DNA of 64,000 bases, from positions 208,225,036-208,289,035 of the forward strand of contig NC_133770.1 in NCBI RefSeq assembly GCF_003597395.2. Direction: 5' to 3'. Below the pieces are notes generated by a model that saw only the letters and a list, made by a program, of their open reading frames with translations, had not been told where the DNA came from and made no database searches. The DNA comes from Chelonoidis abingdonii. Lineage: Eukaryota; Chordata; Testudines; Testudinidae. Position numbers and translations under genes: made by a program. The first letter of the stretch is position 1, and every line of letters starts with the position of its first letter. This document shows positions 23,061 to 34,820 of this stretch, in pieces.

Positions 23061-25396
23061 AGCTAAATCCTCATGGCCCATCATGTGAAGCTTCGATGTC
23101 AGTTAACAGACACCTTGGATGTTTACATAAGACATCCTCTGCAAAAAATGGCCTTCATGTTGTTGTCATCAGAATCTGCTAAGCAGTCACTTCATTTAGA
23201 TCAGTGACTAAGAGGTGAGAAATGCAGTCTGACCTCCATGTAAGAAGTTCAGCAATAAATTTGGGAAATATTTGCCTAATATTTGTTTATGTTGTTAAAT
23301 TGAAGAGAGAAGGTCAAATCTTCAGCTGCTGTAAATTGGCATAGTTCCATTTTTTTCAGCGACGCTGTACTGATTTACATCATCTGAGACTTTTTTTTTA
23401 AATTGTATCAATTAAGGCTTAGATTAATAATAATTCCTGGTGTTTCACTGCAGAGTTTCTGATTTCCTAACCCTTGCCTTTTATTTTCCATTTACAATAT
23501 TCATATTTACAGACTGTGAATGTATGGGAAGTTTTCTGTTGAAAAATTTGAGTACAATGTATATTATCAGTAAGTGTTTATGATATTTAGAAAACTGGTT
23601 GGTATTATGATTCATTCACTTCTCATGATCAAGGAAGTGACAGTTAAGTTGTATAAGTCATAACCTCCCCTGCATTAGTGAGAGTTGTCAGTCATCTATC
23701 CAGGTAATTTTGGATATTATGCAATATCCTGATCTGGGTTTTATGTCTTTTAAGAATATTTCAAATTCCAGAATGTTTCCCTCCCCCTTCATTTGTTAAC
23801 CTGTAATTTCCAGGTATAAAGACGATGCCTTTAATATATCCTTTCATTTCTATTGTTTAGTCCAGACATGTACTTTTACTTTTTTTCCCTCTATATTTTT
23901 TATAAAATTTCAGATGTACCAGGTTTTGTTTTGTTTTTTTGTTCCCAGTACTTAATTCACCTGCTATAATGTGGTTCAGAGTTATCAAGTGGTTTTGCTT
24001 GCTTGCCTTTCCTAGTTTCTTTGTTCTGTGCTTAGGAGCGTGCGTGCGCGGGGGTGTGTATATGCACGGTGGTGCGTATATATGTGTGCACATACACCTT
24101 TCTTTCATTCTTACTCTCCTGAGCCTGAATTGTAATTCTGTGATGGACATGCTGTCTTCCTTTGACCTTTTCAGTTCCTGGTTCTACTGCTGACAGTTCA
24201 AACAGTAAACATCGTAAAATCTGTAACAGTGTCACGTACTCCCGCTTAGACTTTGTATGCTCTCCTCATATATCTGGTGGTCTGTTTGCATCATTGCTGC
24301 AGGCTGAGCTAGATAGAGTCTGCTCTCTTATGCCTTCATGGGTTATAGAGTTGGAATCCTTTTTAAATCCATCAAATCCCTATAGTCATATATGGAAATT
24401 GACCAGCAATAATAGCAACAGTTGCACTTCACTGAGCAAATTCCTGGTGTCTACAGACATTCACTCAAGAGATACGGAGGGACTTGGAGGTTACTTTGCA
24501 GTCCCTCTTTTGCTGAGCAGTTAGCATGTTCTTTAAGATACCAGGTTGATTAAAAAATGATCCCTCAGTTTAATAGCCAAATGCTCCATCAAGAGTAGTA
24601 ATCAGATCCGTGCTGAAGCAAACAGCTCCGCCATTATTACAAAGCATACAGATCTCAATAAAACATTTCCTCCTTTGTCTGCTAGTTGTGAACAGTTACC
24701 TGTCTATCAGTCAGGAGGCTCCACTACATCTGTCTTCAGCTGGATACATTTTAATCTTCATGATGATGACAAGCTGTTAGCTGATTAGTACAGAGGGCCA
24801 TGAGTGGCCCTGGTAAATCAGACACAGAGAAAGGGAAACCAACAGATGTTTTAGACCTTCTAAGGAATTTAAACATGTGTAGTAGCATCTATGTGGGTCA
24901 TCTGTGAAACTCATCCATGTTAGCTTTGTGGATTCCTGGCGTTTCATGAACATTTCTGCTCGGTGCATGGGTGATGTTAAGGGTGAATCCTGCTAAACAG
25001 AGGTTATGGTATAAATCATGACCTTGGCGGGGTGTACACATAGCTCATGTTGGTGTCTGTGGGAATTCACAAACTTCAATGACCAGAAGTCAGTTTAGGA
25101 TTGGTAATTCAAGTCTGACCTGTGTTTCAGTTGGTCATATGTCACATACTATCATTTCTGTTCTCTAACTGGACCAGTGTAACTCTCATAAGAAGGAACA
25201 AAACTTGAAGAGGCTCTGAATCTCTAAAGAACACAGAGCAGATTAGGGAAAGGTAATGGGTAAATATGAGTAGAGAATTTTAGAAAATGCTAAATATTTT
25301 CCTTTCTTGGCCTTGCAGGCCTTTCCTCAGACATCATTTGTAGAAGAATTAAGCTACTGTAAGACTTATTAGCTTAGAGTTTATATAAAAAAAAAA
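23061..25396. other. Unique intronic sequence
   Basis: No gene recognised. The 120-codon frame at 24162-24524 (+) is the longest here. It follows a pyrimidine tract and AG but has no recognisable domain and no good donor. Confidence 0.5.
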
Positions 25397-25499
25397 AATT
25401 CCCCTCTCACCCCTATGGGTGGTATGTGTCTTATATATATATATATATAAAAAAAAAAAAAAAAATTCCCCTCTCACCCCTATGGGTGGTATGTGTCTT
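25397..25499. repeat. Direct repeat of about 37 bp at the 3' tail of the R4-type LINE
   Basis: The segment attcccctctcacccctatg with its following ggtggtatgtgtctt occurs at about 25397-25432 and again at about 25464-25499. Each copy is preceded by an A-run, and a (TA)n tract separates them. Read on the LINE strand, this is the last part of the 3' UTR plus a T/A-rich tail, duplicated once. Confidence 0.85.
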
Positions 25500-25517
25500 C
25501 CTCAACCTCGGGTCCTC

Positions 25518-26251
25518 TACCAGAGGCCTGGGAGTTTGAGGGTTCTGCGCAGTATCTTAGCGTTCCAGCACTGCAACTACTCTGGACAGAGAGCTCGGAT
25601 TGTTCCTGGATCTGTCGAGCCACTCACACCAGATAGGAGTCACAGCGAACGAGGGTCCTACCCACTGGGACCACTTGCCTTCACTTCCACATACATCCTT
25701 CTAGTTCTATCTTCAGCCCGGACGTCGCCACTTCTCAATCCTCTCGAGTCGTCACTGGCACGCTTATCTTCACCACCGCTGTCTTTCTGCTTCCTTGTAT
25801 TCCCAGATCGTGATTGGCCAGACGCCTCCGTCGACTGGAAGTCCACAGAATCTGCCTGCAAGTCCCAAACTCGCGAATCCTCCATCGGTCTGAGGGTCTA
25901 GCCATCACCTGCAGATTTCCTGAAACAAGCCAGCCATTGTGGCCGTCAGTTACGTCGCTGCATATTACAACCGCCACAAGTGTGACTGCTCGAGGCCCTC
26001 GCAAGTCGCACCTTGTCCCTTCTATGGGAGACCCGGCTCAATGATGGTGCTAGTGCCTGTTCTGGGCGGCTAGATCAGTGCCTCAGTTCTGTTTATCAGC
26101 CCTTTCACCACGGGTAGGATTCACCCACAATTCAGCCACCAGCTATCTGTCGATGACAACCCAGAAGGTCTGGGCAGGCCACTCTCTGCTTGTCGCCGCC
26201 CATGTCTGCTGCTGCTGATCAGCCATTCCGAGCAACTCACTGGGGGCCAAT
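25518..26251 (-). pseudogene. Endonuclease and C-terminal region of the R4-type LINE
   Basis: Fragments in shifting frames match the C-terminal part of the family: an RTEALI segment, then ILW followed by LANHDLGIQG and KTAVVKISVPV. The latter two correspond to the PD...D restriction-like endonuclease core. SELSVQ and the final KILRRTLKLPGLW follow. A 1-bp deletion just before KILRR is visible near 25560. The domain normally nicks target DNA to prime reverse transcription; this copy is dead. Confidence 0.65.
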
Positions 26252-27410
26252 CTAACTGACGTACTCCTGGATTCCGGTGTCATCAGAGCCAAGGTACTTG
26301 TAGCTGGTCTGTATGTCTGCTATGTGGCCCGCTGGTAGTTCCACCCCATCAGTCTTGACTACCTTCCCTCTCTTCACTACCATCCGGCCACACTTCTCCA
26401 GTCCGAATGACATCCCGATATCCTCACTGTAGATCCGCGTCAGGTGGATTAGCGAGTCGATGTCTCGTTCATTCTTAGCATACAGCTTGATGTCATCCAT
26501 GTAGAGGAGGTGGCTGATGGTAGTTCCACTCCTGAACCTGTACCGTATCCAGTCCTTGTGATTATCTGGCTGAGGGGGTTTAAGCCTATGCAGAACAGCA
26601 GCGGGGACAGTGCATCACCTTGGTATATGCCGCACTTGATGGCCACTTGTGCAAGCTGCCTTGAGTTGACTTCCAGTGTTGTCTTCCATAGTCCCATTGA
26701 GTTCTTGAGGAAGGTCCTTAGTGTCCTGTTGACTTTGTATAGCGCCAGACATTCACAGATCCACGTGTGCGGCATTGAGTCATAGGCTTTCCTGTAGTCA
26801 ATCCAGGCTGTGCTCAGATTGGTCTGTCTAGACCTTGAGTCTTGGGCGACTGCTCTATCTATGAGCAACTGGTGTTTTGAGCCTCTGGTGTTGTTCCCAA
26901 TGCCCTTCTGAGCTGTGCTCATGTACTGGCCCATGTGGTCCTGTAGCTTGGCAGCTATGATGCCTGATAGGACTTTCCATGTTGTGGGGAGGCAGGTTAT
27001 TGGCCGGTAGTTGGCCGGTTCTGTTCCCTTGCAGGGTCTTTCATGATCAGCACTGTCCTTCCTTGTGTTAGCCAGTTTGGGTGGGAGCCTGCTGCTAGCA
27101 GCTGGTTCATCTGTGCTGCTAGGCGTTCATGCACTGCTGTTAGTTTCTTTAGCCAGTAGGTGGATCATGTCTGGTCCAGGTGCTGTCCAGCTCTTCATGT
27201 TCTTGACCCGCTGCTGGATGTCTTCTACTGTGATGGTGACTGGTTTCTGTTCTGGGAGATTGCTGTGCTCTGTTCTCAGGTCCTGCAGCCACTTTGCACT
27301 GGTGTTATGAGTCTTCTCTTTCTCCCATATGTTCTTCCAGTACTGTTCAGTTTCTGCTGCTGGTGGCTCTGCTGTTATTGTGTTGTTGCACTGCAGTTGG
27401 GAGTACACCT
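26252..27410 (-). pseudogene. Reverse transcriptase region of the R4-type LINE
   Basis: The frame at 27408-27127 includes KNMKSWTAPGPDMI, the start of the RT domain in this clade. The frame at 26934-26449 carries AQKGIGNNTRGSKHQ, AWIDYRKAYDSMPH and IYQGDALSPLLFCIGLNP (RT motifs 2a, A and B). A frameshift follows, and the 26500-26252 frame starts with the MDD of the catalytic YMDD-type box, then SYKYLG. Homology stops after YKYLG, and the next recognisable family sequence lies some 60-90 residues downstream in the family, so a deletion sits near 26285. Confidence 0.8.
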
Positions 27411-27550
27411 TGGATGGTTCTTGGAGAACAGGGCATTTACTTTTTTGGCCTCTGCTTCTCTAGTGTATCTCCTTAGCCTGGTAGCCAGTGCTGTGAGCCT
27501 TTGTTTAGCAGTCTCTAGGGCTTCAGATGGAGTCAGGCCCTTGTATTTTT

Positions 27551-28408
27551 TCAGTAGCCAGTCTTATCCTTAATCTCTACACCCTTCTGTAGTTCCACCA
27601 GCTGACTAACTTCTCTCCGAGTCGCCTTGATCTTATCCTCCAACCTCATTTTCCAGGGTGGGTACATACTGTTGTTCTTCTTGATCGTGTAGCCAAGCAT
27701 CTCCAGGATTACAGAGGCTGTAGCGTATACCAGTTCATTGGTTTGAGTTATGGTGGTAGTAGGGATTGTCATGAGGGCTCTATTGGCATCTTCTAACATA
27801 CTATCTGATGGTACTTCTCCACTGAGCCTTGGTAATCGGTCTCGAGGATTGACTGTAGCTAGTTTCTCCATGATCTTATGCCTCATATCAGCTGCTGTGC
27901 TCTGCAATGGAGGGGGTGGCAGTGAAGTTTCAGCTTCAGGTGTGGGCTGCACATCCACTTGTTCTTCCAGGTCTTCTTGAGTCTGGGATGTAATGTGGAG
28001 TTGGTCTATCTCAAGCTGTGAGAGCAGCTTCCTCTTTACTATGTTGAAGCGTTGGGTAACTAGCTGTTTCTCAGTAAGTGTGGATGTAGGTCTTTTGTCC
28101 ATCCACAGTCCCCTCATACGTTTCATATATCCCCTCTCATTAGGTCTACTGTTGTAGTAGCATTCCATCAATTCCAGGTTCTCTTGTCTCGTCCATGAAT
28201 GGTTTGTTCCAGTAGCCCACTTATCGTCAGATTGTCCTGGTTCCTCAACATCTGGCGCGGACCTTGTTAATCCGGGCGACGTCCGAGCCGGCATGACTCT
28301 CCTAGTTCGTGTCACTCTCATATTTGAGGTAGGCAGGTGAAGCGTTAGGGGGTCTTTTGCCCAAGGACCCCTACTGGAAAGTTGGGTACCAACCGGGATT
28401 TGAACCAC
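27551..28408 (-). CDS. Intact N-terminal ORF of the R4-type LINE (about 285 codons)
   Basis: This is the longest uninterrupted frame in the window that belongs to a recognisable element. It contains WTRQENLELMECYY near residues 71-84, resembling a Myb/SANT-like DNA-binding segment. A charged region and a Q/P-rich linker (EEQVDVQPTPEAETSLPPPP) follow, then a region ending ELQKGVEIKDKTGY. The frame should run on into RT but is closed by a frameshift near 27550. The start methionine is the first in frame; the true start in the family is unknown to me. It is a transposon remnant, not a host gene. Confidence 0.7.
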   Translation of the reverse strand: MVQIPVGTQLSSRGPWAKDPLTLHLPTSNMRVTRTRRVMPARTSPGLTRSAPDVEEPGQSDDKWATGTNHSWTRQENLELMECYYNSRPNERGYMKRMRGLWMDKRPTSTLTEKQLVTQRFNIVKRKLLSQLEIDQLHITSQTQEDLEEQVDVQPTPEAETSLPPPPLQSTAADMRHKIMEKLATVNPRDRLPRLSGEVPSDSMLEDANRALMTIPTTTITQTNELVYATASVILEMLGYTIKKNNSMYPPWKMRLEDKIKATRREVSQLVELQKGVEIKDKTGY

Positions 28409-28430
28409 TCTCCACTAACACTTGTGCCTA

Positions 28431-29099
28431 AGAGCTTTTTCACAAGTAACGCTCACTTGAATATTCACAAAAGTCACTACAAGAAGTGTGAACAGGCTGA
28501 ACTGAATTCATGGGGTCTTGGTCCGTGACTTGGGCTACTAGATGCTCTGGTAATTAAATAATAATTGATAATATTATCTGAGCAATAGTCTCAAATGTTT
28601 TTTACGGTCTTTACTCTGCTCTCATTACAGATAGGTCAAGATTGCATATTTTAAGGGGATCACTGCTTTCATTTAAAACATATAACAAATCCCTTGATTG
28701 TCAGTACCTCTGCAAATTCACTAGGTAATCACAGTAATCTTGAGGGTTGCAAAAGAAGATGTAAATGAAATTCAGAGAGAGGGTCCTCTCTCTGTGTATG
28801 AGACACAGTCTAAATCTATGCCAGATATTAATCAGTCATACATAAAAGATTGACTGTACTGTAATTATTAATTAATGTACTTTGATCCATGCCAACCTTC
28901 ACTATAAACAAATTTAAATGTGGGGAATCATAGTTTTTATGGTATGTCCTTAACATTTCATTATAAAATGATTAGAGACTGCTCATATAAAGTGCTTACG
29001 CAGAAACATTCACATGTGACCACTGGGATGCTCTGCAGAACCCTTCATGGCTTGCCACTTGTAATTAATACAGCCCCCAAACCCATGTCACTAATAATT
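28431..29099. other. Unique intronic sequence, possibly starting with LINE 5' UTR
   Basis: The first about 100 bp may be the 5' untranslated part of the R4-type LINE. The rest is AT-rich with no gene. Confidence 0.45.
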
Positions 29100-29102
29100 G
29101 TT

Positions 29103-29312
29103 TGTTCTTCTTCGAGTGATTGCTCATATCCATTCAGTTAGGTGTGCGCGTGCCGCGTGCACGTTCGTCGGAGATTTTTACCTAGCAACACTCGGTTCTG
29201 GTCGGCAGGCGCGCCCTGGTTGGCGCCGCTATGGTGCCGGATATATACCCCTGCCGACCCAGCCGCCTTCAGTTCCTTCTTACCGCCCGTGTCGGTCGTT
29301 GGAACAGTGGAG
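29103..29312. repeat. Left inverted terminal repeat of the DIRS-like element
   Basis: From ttgttcttcttcgagtgatt through the tatatacccctgccgaccca and cagttccttcttaccgcc landmarks, this is the inverted match of 34878-35092. Differences are mainly small indels. The outermost bases are less well matched than on the right side. Confidence 0.9.
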
Positions 29313-29459
29313 CGCAGCTTAGCTGACCTCCGCTTCCCTAGCTACTCGTAGTTCTTGTGTATACAGTTATATAGTTATAATCCTTATACGTTTTTTTCTT
29401 AAGCATAGTAGTTTAATGATAGTTAGCGGGTTCAGGGAATAGCCCCTTCCCTGCAACCG

Positions 29460-30950
29460 GTGCCGAGCCCATGCCCGGCTCACCGGTTCTTTAGTCCGTG
29501 CTTGCGGCCTCCGGCCGTTGCTGACAGGAGAATCCACAATGACTCCTGTTTACGGTGCCTCGGGGGATCGCATTTCGCAGATAAGTGCCCCATTTGCACG
29601 GCGTTTAAGCCGAAAACAACATGGAGCAGCACTTTCATTTCCCCTCCACCTTCTGCACCAAGCGCGGGCTACTCGGCGGACAGAAGCGCCTCCTCGGCAC
29701 CGGACCCCGCTGGCACCGGCCGTTGCCGGCACGAAGTCGACTCGGCACCACTCCATCTCTCTGAGGTTGAGGAAGCCCACGACTCCTCCTGCCAGTGCCG
29801 ACAGCTCCCCGGCACGCCCGTGGTTGAGCTCCCTGCTCCTGCTGCTTCTGTGCCAACTGCACCGCAGCCAGAGAGCTCGTTTAAGTTGAATCACCGGCAC
29901 CAACACCTGCAGAGACACTGAGGACGCCGGCACCCTTGATTCCGGTCCCGCGGGGCCGTCGAATCCAGTGCCTGGCCGCTCCCCGGCACGCGCCGTGGTT
30001 GAGCTTCCTGCTCCTGCTGCTTCCGTGCCAACTGCACCGCAGCCAGTGAGCTCATCTAAGTCGGATTGCCGGCACCTGCCCCGGCACCGACAACGCGGCA
30101 CCGTCGATCCCGTCCCACAAGGGCCGTCGAATCCGGTGCCTGGCTGCTCCCTGGCACGCGCCGTGGTTGAGCTTCCTGCTCCTGCTGCTTCCGTGCCATC
30201 TGCACCGCAGCCAGTGAGCTCGTCTAAGTCGGATCGCCCGGCACCGACTCCTGCCGCGGCACCGCTACGTCGACACTGTCGATCCCGGTCCCACAAGGGC
30301 CGTCGAATCCGGTGCCTGACTGCTCCCCGGCATGCGCTGTGGTGAGCTTCCTGCTCTGCTGCTTCCATGCCCTACGGCACTGCAGCCAGAGAGCTCATCT
30401 AACTCGGATCGCCCGGCACCGACTCCTGCCGCGGCACCGACAACATCGGCACCGTCTTATCCCGGTCCACAAGGGCCGTCGGACCAGTGCCTGACTGCTC
30501 CCGGCACGCGCCGTGGTTGAGCTTCCTGCTCCTGCTGCTTCCGTGCCAACGCACCGCAGCCAGGGAGCTCATCTCAGTTGGATCGCCCGGCACCAACACC
30601 TACCGAGGCACCGACGACGCCGGCACCGTTGATCCCGGTCCCACAAGGGCCGTCGAATCCAGTGCCTGACTGCTCCCCGGCGCACGCCGTGGTCGAGCTC
30701 CCTGCTCCTACTGCTCCCGTGCAATCTGCACCGCGGACAGAGAGCTTGTCTAAGCCGGATCGCCCGGCACCGACCTGCCGACACACTGCGCGTCAGCTCC
30801 GTCGATACCTATCCCACGTGACAGTAGATACGGTGCCTGACAGCTCCCTGGTACGCACTGTGGTCGAGCTTACCTGTTCCCTCGTATGCGGAGGCATCCC
30901 CAACGGCGAGGTTTTTCATTGCCATGACAGAGTAGATGCTGCCTGAACCC
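29460..30950 (+). pseudogene. Gag-like region of the DIRS-like element with about seven 173-bp tandem units
   Basis: The first frame (29460-29921) has a knuckle with the pattern CLRCLGGSHFADKCPIC around 29547-29596, as found in ORF1 of DIRS elements. Downstream, a unit with gccgtggttgagcttcctgc recurs near 29821, 29997, 30166, 30338, 30514, 30688 and 30860, a spacing of about 173 bp. Units translate to Ala/Pro/Ser-rich stretches (VVELPAPAASVPTAPQP). Because unit lengths vary, the frame is lost and regained. The C/H knuckle suggests nucleic-acid binding; the function of the repeat is unknown. Confidence 0.75.
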
Positions 30951-32479
30951 CCACCGCCGGTGCAGGTAATAGTCTCTTGGCAAGCCTCCTGGATGCGTCG
31001 GCGCTCCCATCCTCGGCACCGGTCGCACTCGCCGCACCGGTCGGTGTCCCGTTCACTGACCCGATAATCTCGGCACCGTTCTGGCTCCCATCACCGCTAC
31101 AGGCGCTGTGACTGCCATATCCTCCCGACCTCGAGATCTCCCCTGGTCAACCCCGGCGCCGCTGTTTAGTAGGAGGTCCGGATCTCATTTCAGGTATCGG
31201 TGTGCCTTCCGTACCGGTCCCAGGTAGTTTGGGCAAAGGTCTGGTAGAGTCAGAGACTCTGACCATGATTTTTCAGCACCTCCATGGCCATTCCGGTCAC
31301 GCACCTGTCTTCCCACGCGGACAGCTCTTATGCTCAGGACCGCGATTCTGGTGTGCCCACAACACCCTAAGGGCCATCAGGACCTCCCATGGAGGGTAGC
31401 GCTCAATGTGGACCTCCAGGTGCAGGAGGTCCCGGAGGAACGGAACCCGGTAGTGGATATGTTCTATCGGCGGTTGCCCCCACTAGAGGGGCCCTACCCG
31501 TTTATTCGGACCATCCAGGCGATTGCCAATACTCTCTGGAGGGTTCGACTACTTGCTTGTCCGTCCTCCTCCCTGCTCACTGGTCATCCAGTTGGTTAAG
31601 AACAGTGGAATGGGATGGCCAGCAGGCGCCAGCCCCGAAATTGTAGGGGGCTAGGCGAGTGACCCTACTCACTCGCAAGGTGTACTCTGCAAGGGCCTTA
31701 TAGCCCTGCGTGACAATCAATGAGCCCTGCTTAGTCCCTATATCCGTAACACCTGGATGGCGATGGATAAAATTTATGGAGCTTCTCCATCAAGACTCCC
31801 GCCAAGAGCTCACTGCCCCCTTGAAGGAAGGAAAACGGCGGCCAGAGCTTCCCTCCAGGCCTCGTTACCATAAGGAGCATCTCATGACATCAGTTTGAAA
31901 TATCCTGCCTTTCACGACTTACCAGATTGTTGGTAAAAGGCCTCTTTGCGTGAAATCAACCCCAGACGGCAAAGCCTGAAGGACAACAGGGTCCTCATGC
32001 GATCTCTCTCGGCGTGCATACGCCAACATCCTACTGCAGGCCCTTCCGTCCCCAGCCACACCGCCACACTCTCTGTGCCTAGCCACAGATAGGGCTTTGG
32101 CAGACGGCGCGGCTGACGTGGTCGCAGACGACCGTCAGGACCCCGAGAGGGCCAAGATCGAGGTCCCTCGCAATCGCTACGGGGACCAAAGACAATCTTT
32201 CGAAGGTGCACCCAAGGGTGGCGTACCGTTACGGGCCTGATCCCACTCCTACTTCCTCTTGGCGTGGTCCCAGTTAACTTCAGTCCGCTGTCTTCTACAC
32301 ATGGTGGAGCATGGGGGCCACCTCGACTTTGTTCCAACCCTGTCCCTCTTCAGGGACTCTCTCGGGTTGCAATTCCTCTTACAAGAGGTGCAGACGCCGA
32401 TGGACGGAGGGGGCAAAGGGTTACTTCCCTTATTCCCTAACCCCAACCCGTACGACGGTCTCAGACCTGTCCTAGACCA

Positions 32480-32985
32480 CAAGAATTCAACCAGCTTATG
32501 ATAAGGTTGAAGTTCCGCATGGTATCCCTGGGAACCATTATCCTGTCCTTGGATCCTGAAGTCTGGTATGCCGCCCTCGATATGAAGGACGCGTACTTTC
32601 ACAATGCCATCTTCCCTCTGCACAGGGAGATACCTCCACTTTCTAGCCAACCATCGGTACTTCCGGTTTACGGTCTTTGCTGTTTGGCCTTTCACAGCCC
32701 CACAGGCATTTCCCAAGTGCGTGGCCATAGGCGCTCCCATCTCCACCGATGGCGCGTATGCGTTTCCGTATCTGGATGATTGGCTCATCTGGGGAGACTC
32801 CAAGACACAAGTCGCTCAGCATGTGGGCATCGTCAGGGACCTATTCACATGTCTAGGCCTGATGCTCACTATGGGACATCCTCTCTGGTTCCCACGCATG
32901 GGGGTAGACTTTCAAGGAGCTATCCTGGACTCCGAGCGAGCCGGATCCTGCTTACCACAGCCGCGGTTTCAGGCATGGCACTGAT
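32480..32985 (+). pseudogene. Reverse transcriptase of the DIRS-like element
   Basis: The frame from 32498 has LKFRMVSLG then YAALDMKDAYFHNAIFP, the DIRS RT motif A region. A frameshift near 32620 moves the homology to the next frame, which has YLHFLANHRYFRFTVF and the catalytic YLDDWLIWGDS box around 32768-32790, followed by GVDFQGAILDS. Motif A (D..DAYFH) and motif C (DD) residues are intact, but the single frame is broken. Confidence 0.85.
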
Positions 32986-32989
32986 CATC

Positions 32990-33770
32990 CGAAGTCTGCA
33001 AACTTCCACCCGGACAGGGCCCTATGGTCACGATAGTCACCATTCCCTCGAGCACCTTAGACTCCCTAGACGGTGGCTAACCCCCTCCCTGATGTGGGCA
33101 GGATGCCGCTCCATCCGCATGACGGCAGTCCGCCTGGCGTGCCAGGGATTCCAGCAGCAGCTGCGAGGCCGTGACGACTCAGTGTTACGGCCAGCACAAC
33201 GGCCATGTGCTCCATGAAGAACCTGGAGGAACATGGCCCTCCTCCCTTTGTCAGAAGGCCATCCATCTCTGGCACTTTTGCATAGCCCACTCGATAATTC
33301 TGGTAGCATCCTTTCTCCCAGGCATTCGGAAACGCCTTGACGCTTCAACTCGGCAGCCTTTCCTGTCTCTTGAGTGGTCGCCCTGCCCAGTGTGCTGCAT
33401 TTTGTTGCTGGAAGTGGAGTTTTTCCCCACATATGGACCGGTTCGCTTACCGCATGAACAGGAAATGTCCGCGGTTCTGCTCCTACCAAGGTCTCTCCCC
33501 GGGACCGATCTCGGACGCTGTTCTCAGGCCATAGAAGGGCCAACACGCTCCCCGGCTCATTGGGTCCTGCCAAACTTCGCAGGGGCAGGGTGCGCATCAT
33601 CATGGTCACTCCAGCGTGGTCCAGACAGCACTGATATGCCACGTTGCTCGGCCTGTCCATAGCCAACCCAATTACCCTGCCACTCCACCCACGCCTCATA
33701 CCTCAGGACCACGGCAGACTTCGCCACCCGGACCTGCAGTCTCTTCACCTCACGGTGTGGCTGCTGCGTG
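32990..33770 (+). pseudogene. Presumed RNase H / connection region of the DIRS-like element
   Basis: It lies between RT and the recombinase, where DIRS elements carry RNase H. Several frames are open for 60-160 codons, but I could not read a clear D-E-D-D set, so this call is positional. The minus-strand frame of 220 codons over 33037-33699 is a shadow. Confidence 0.45.
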
Positions 33771-33779
33771 ACTAGCAGG

Positions 33780-34600
33780 GTAGCAGGAAGCCTTCCACCT
33801 GGTCAACGTACTTGCCTGGTGGAAGCGTTTCTTCTACAGGTGTGAAACGCTTAATCTTACTCCTGCTGAGGTCTCGATTCCCTCTATTTGGACTACCCTT
33901 TGGCCTACAGCAGCAGGGCCTAGCGGTGTCATCGCTGAGGGTACACTTGGCAGCCATCTTTACCTTCCTCCCAGGCTGCGGTGATCGTTCTGTGTTCTCA
34001 CTCTCTATGGTTTCGAGGTTCCTCAAGGGCTTGGAGCGCTTACACCCTTAGGTACACCGCCCAGCCCCAACCTGGGACCTCAACATGGTTTTTAACCAGA
34101 CTTATGTCTTCCCCCATTCGAGCCGTTAGCATCCTGCTCGTTGCCATACCTGTCTTGGAGACAGCTTTCCTCGTAGCCATTACATCAGCCAGACGAGTCT
34201 CCGAGCTCAGGCTCTTACGGTGGTTCCACCATGCACTATTTTTCCCAAAGACGAGGTGCAGTTACGTCCTCACGTGGCTTTCCTCCCTAGGTGGTGTCTG
34301 CCTTTCCTGTTTTCCACACTCAACGCGATGGGGACAACAGTTGCACTCTCTGGACGTCTGTACAGCGCTCGCAGTTATGTTGAATGGACAAAACCATTTC
34401 CTAACACGCCCAACTCTTGGTCGCGTAGCAGACCGGAGGAAAGGCCTACCTGTTTTCCTCTCAGAGGATCTCATCTTGGGGTGATAACGTGCACCCGCAC
34501 TTGTTATGATTTGGCTCACTTCCCCAAGCCACATCACTATGCCCCTTCTACCAGGGCTCAGACTTGGTCTGCCGCCTGCTGACTCGTGTCCCTACCCACG
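33780..34600 (+). pseudogene. Tyrosine recombinase of the DIRS-like element
   Basis: At 33820-34050 the N-terminal part reads FFYRCETLNLTPAEVSIPSI and, one frame over, GLAVSSLRVHLAAIFTFLPG then MVSRFLKGLERL. At about 34160-34215, FLVAITSARRVSELRLL carries the first catalytic arginine box. At about 34543-34562, STRAQ is the second box (normally H-x-x-R; the residue equivalent to H needs alignment). The homology hops between at least three frames. It would normally insert the circular element into the genome. Confidence 0.82.
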
Positions 34601-34820
34601 AAATCTCTCGCGCGGCTCCATGGTCCTTGGTCCATACCTTTGCTTCGCATTATGCTCTGGTTTAACAGTCAAGGGATGCTGCAGCCTCTGGCTCTGGCGC
34701 TTTTTGCATTTTGCAGTATCTCACTCCGACCCCACCGCCTACATCCGACCACCACCTAATTAAGGCTTGGGATCACCTACTGAATGGATATGGCATCCTC
34801 GAGAAGAAAAGCGATTACTA

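Larger units (their letters stand above)
25464..28430 (-). mobile_element. R2/R4-type LINE (restriction-like endonuclease clade), nearly full span, degraded
   Basis: On the minus strand the order is: an N-terminal ORF with a tryptophan-containing, Myb-like DNA-binding segment (28408-27551), RT (about 27410-26252), a decayed Cys/His region, a restriction-like endonuclease region, and a C-terminus reading KILRRTLKLPGLW then stop at 25518. One C-terminal endonuclease and no N-terminal APE domain is the layout of the R2/R4 (Dong) group, not of CR1 or L2. R4-type elements are known from lizards. Frameshifts and an internal deletion after the YKYLG motif disable it. Confidence 0.8.

Noticed and set aside
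24162..24524. 120-codon plus frame in otherwise unique intron, preceded by a pyrimidine tract and AG
   Set aside because: No recognisable protein family, no convincing splice donor, and AT-rich local composition typical of chance frames.
29550..30368. 272-codon minus-strand frame, Arg/Gly/Ala-rich
   Set aside because: It is the antisense shadow of the tandem repeats in the DIRS gag-like region.
29800..30950. Regular repeat spacing that could suggest a CRISPR array
   Set aside because: Units are about 173 bp, directly abutting and mostly coding-like; there are no short repeats with unique spacers, and the DNA is vertebrate.
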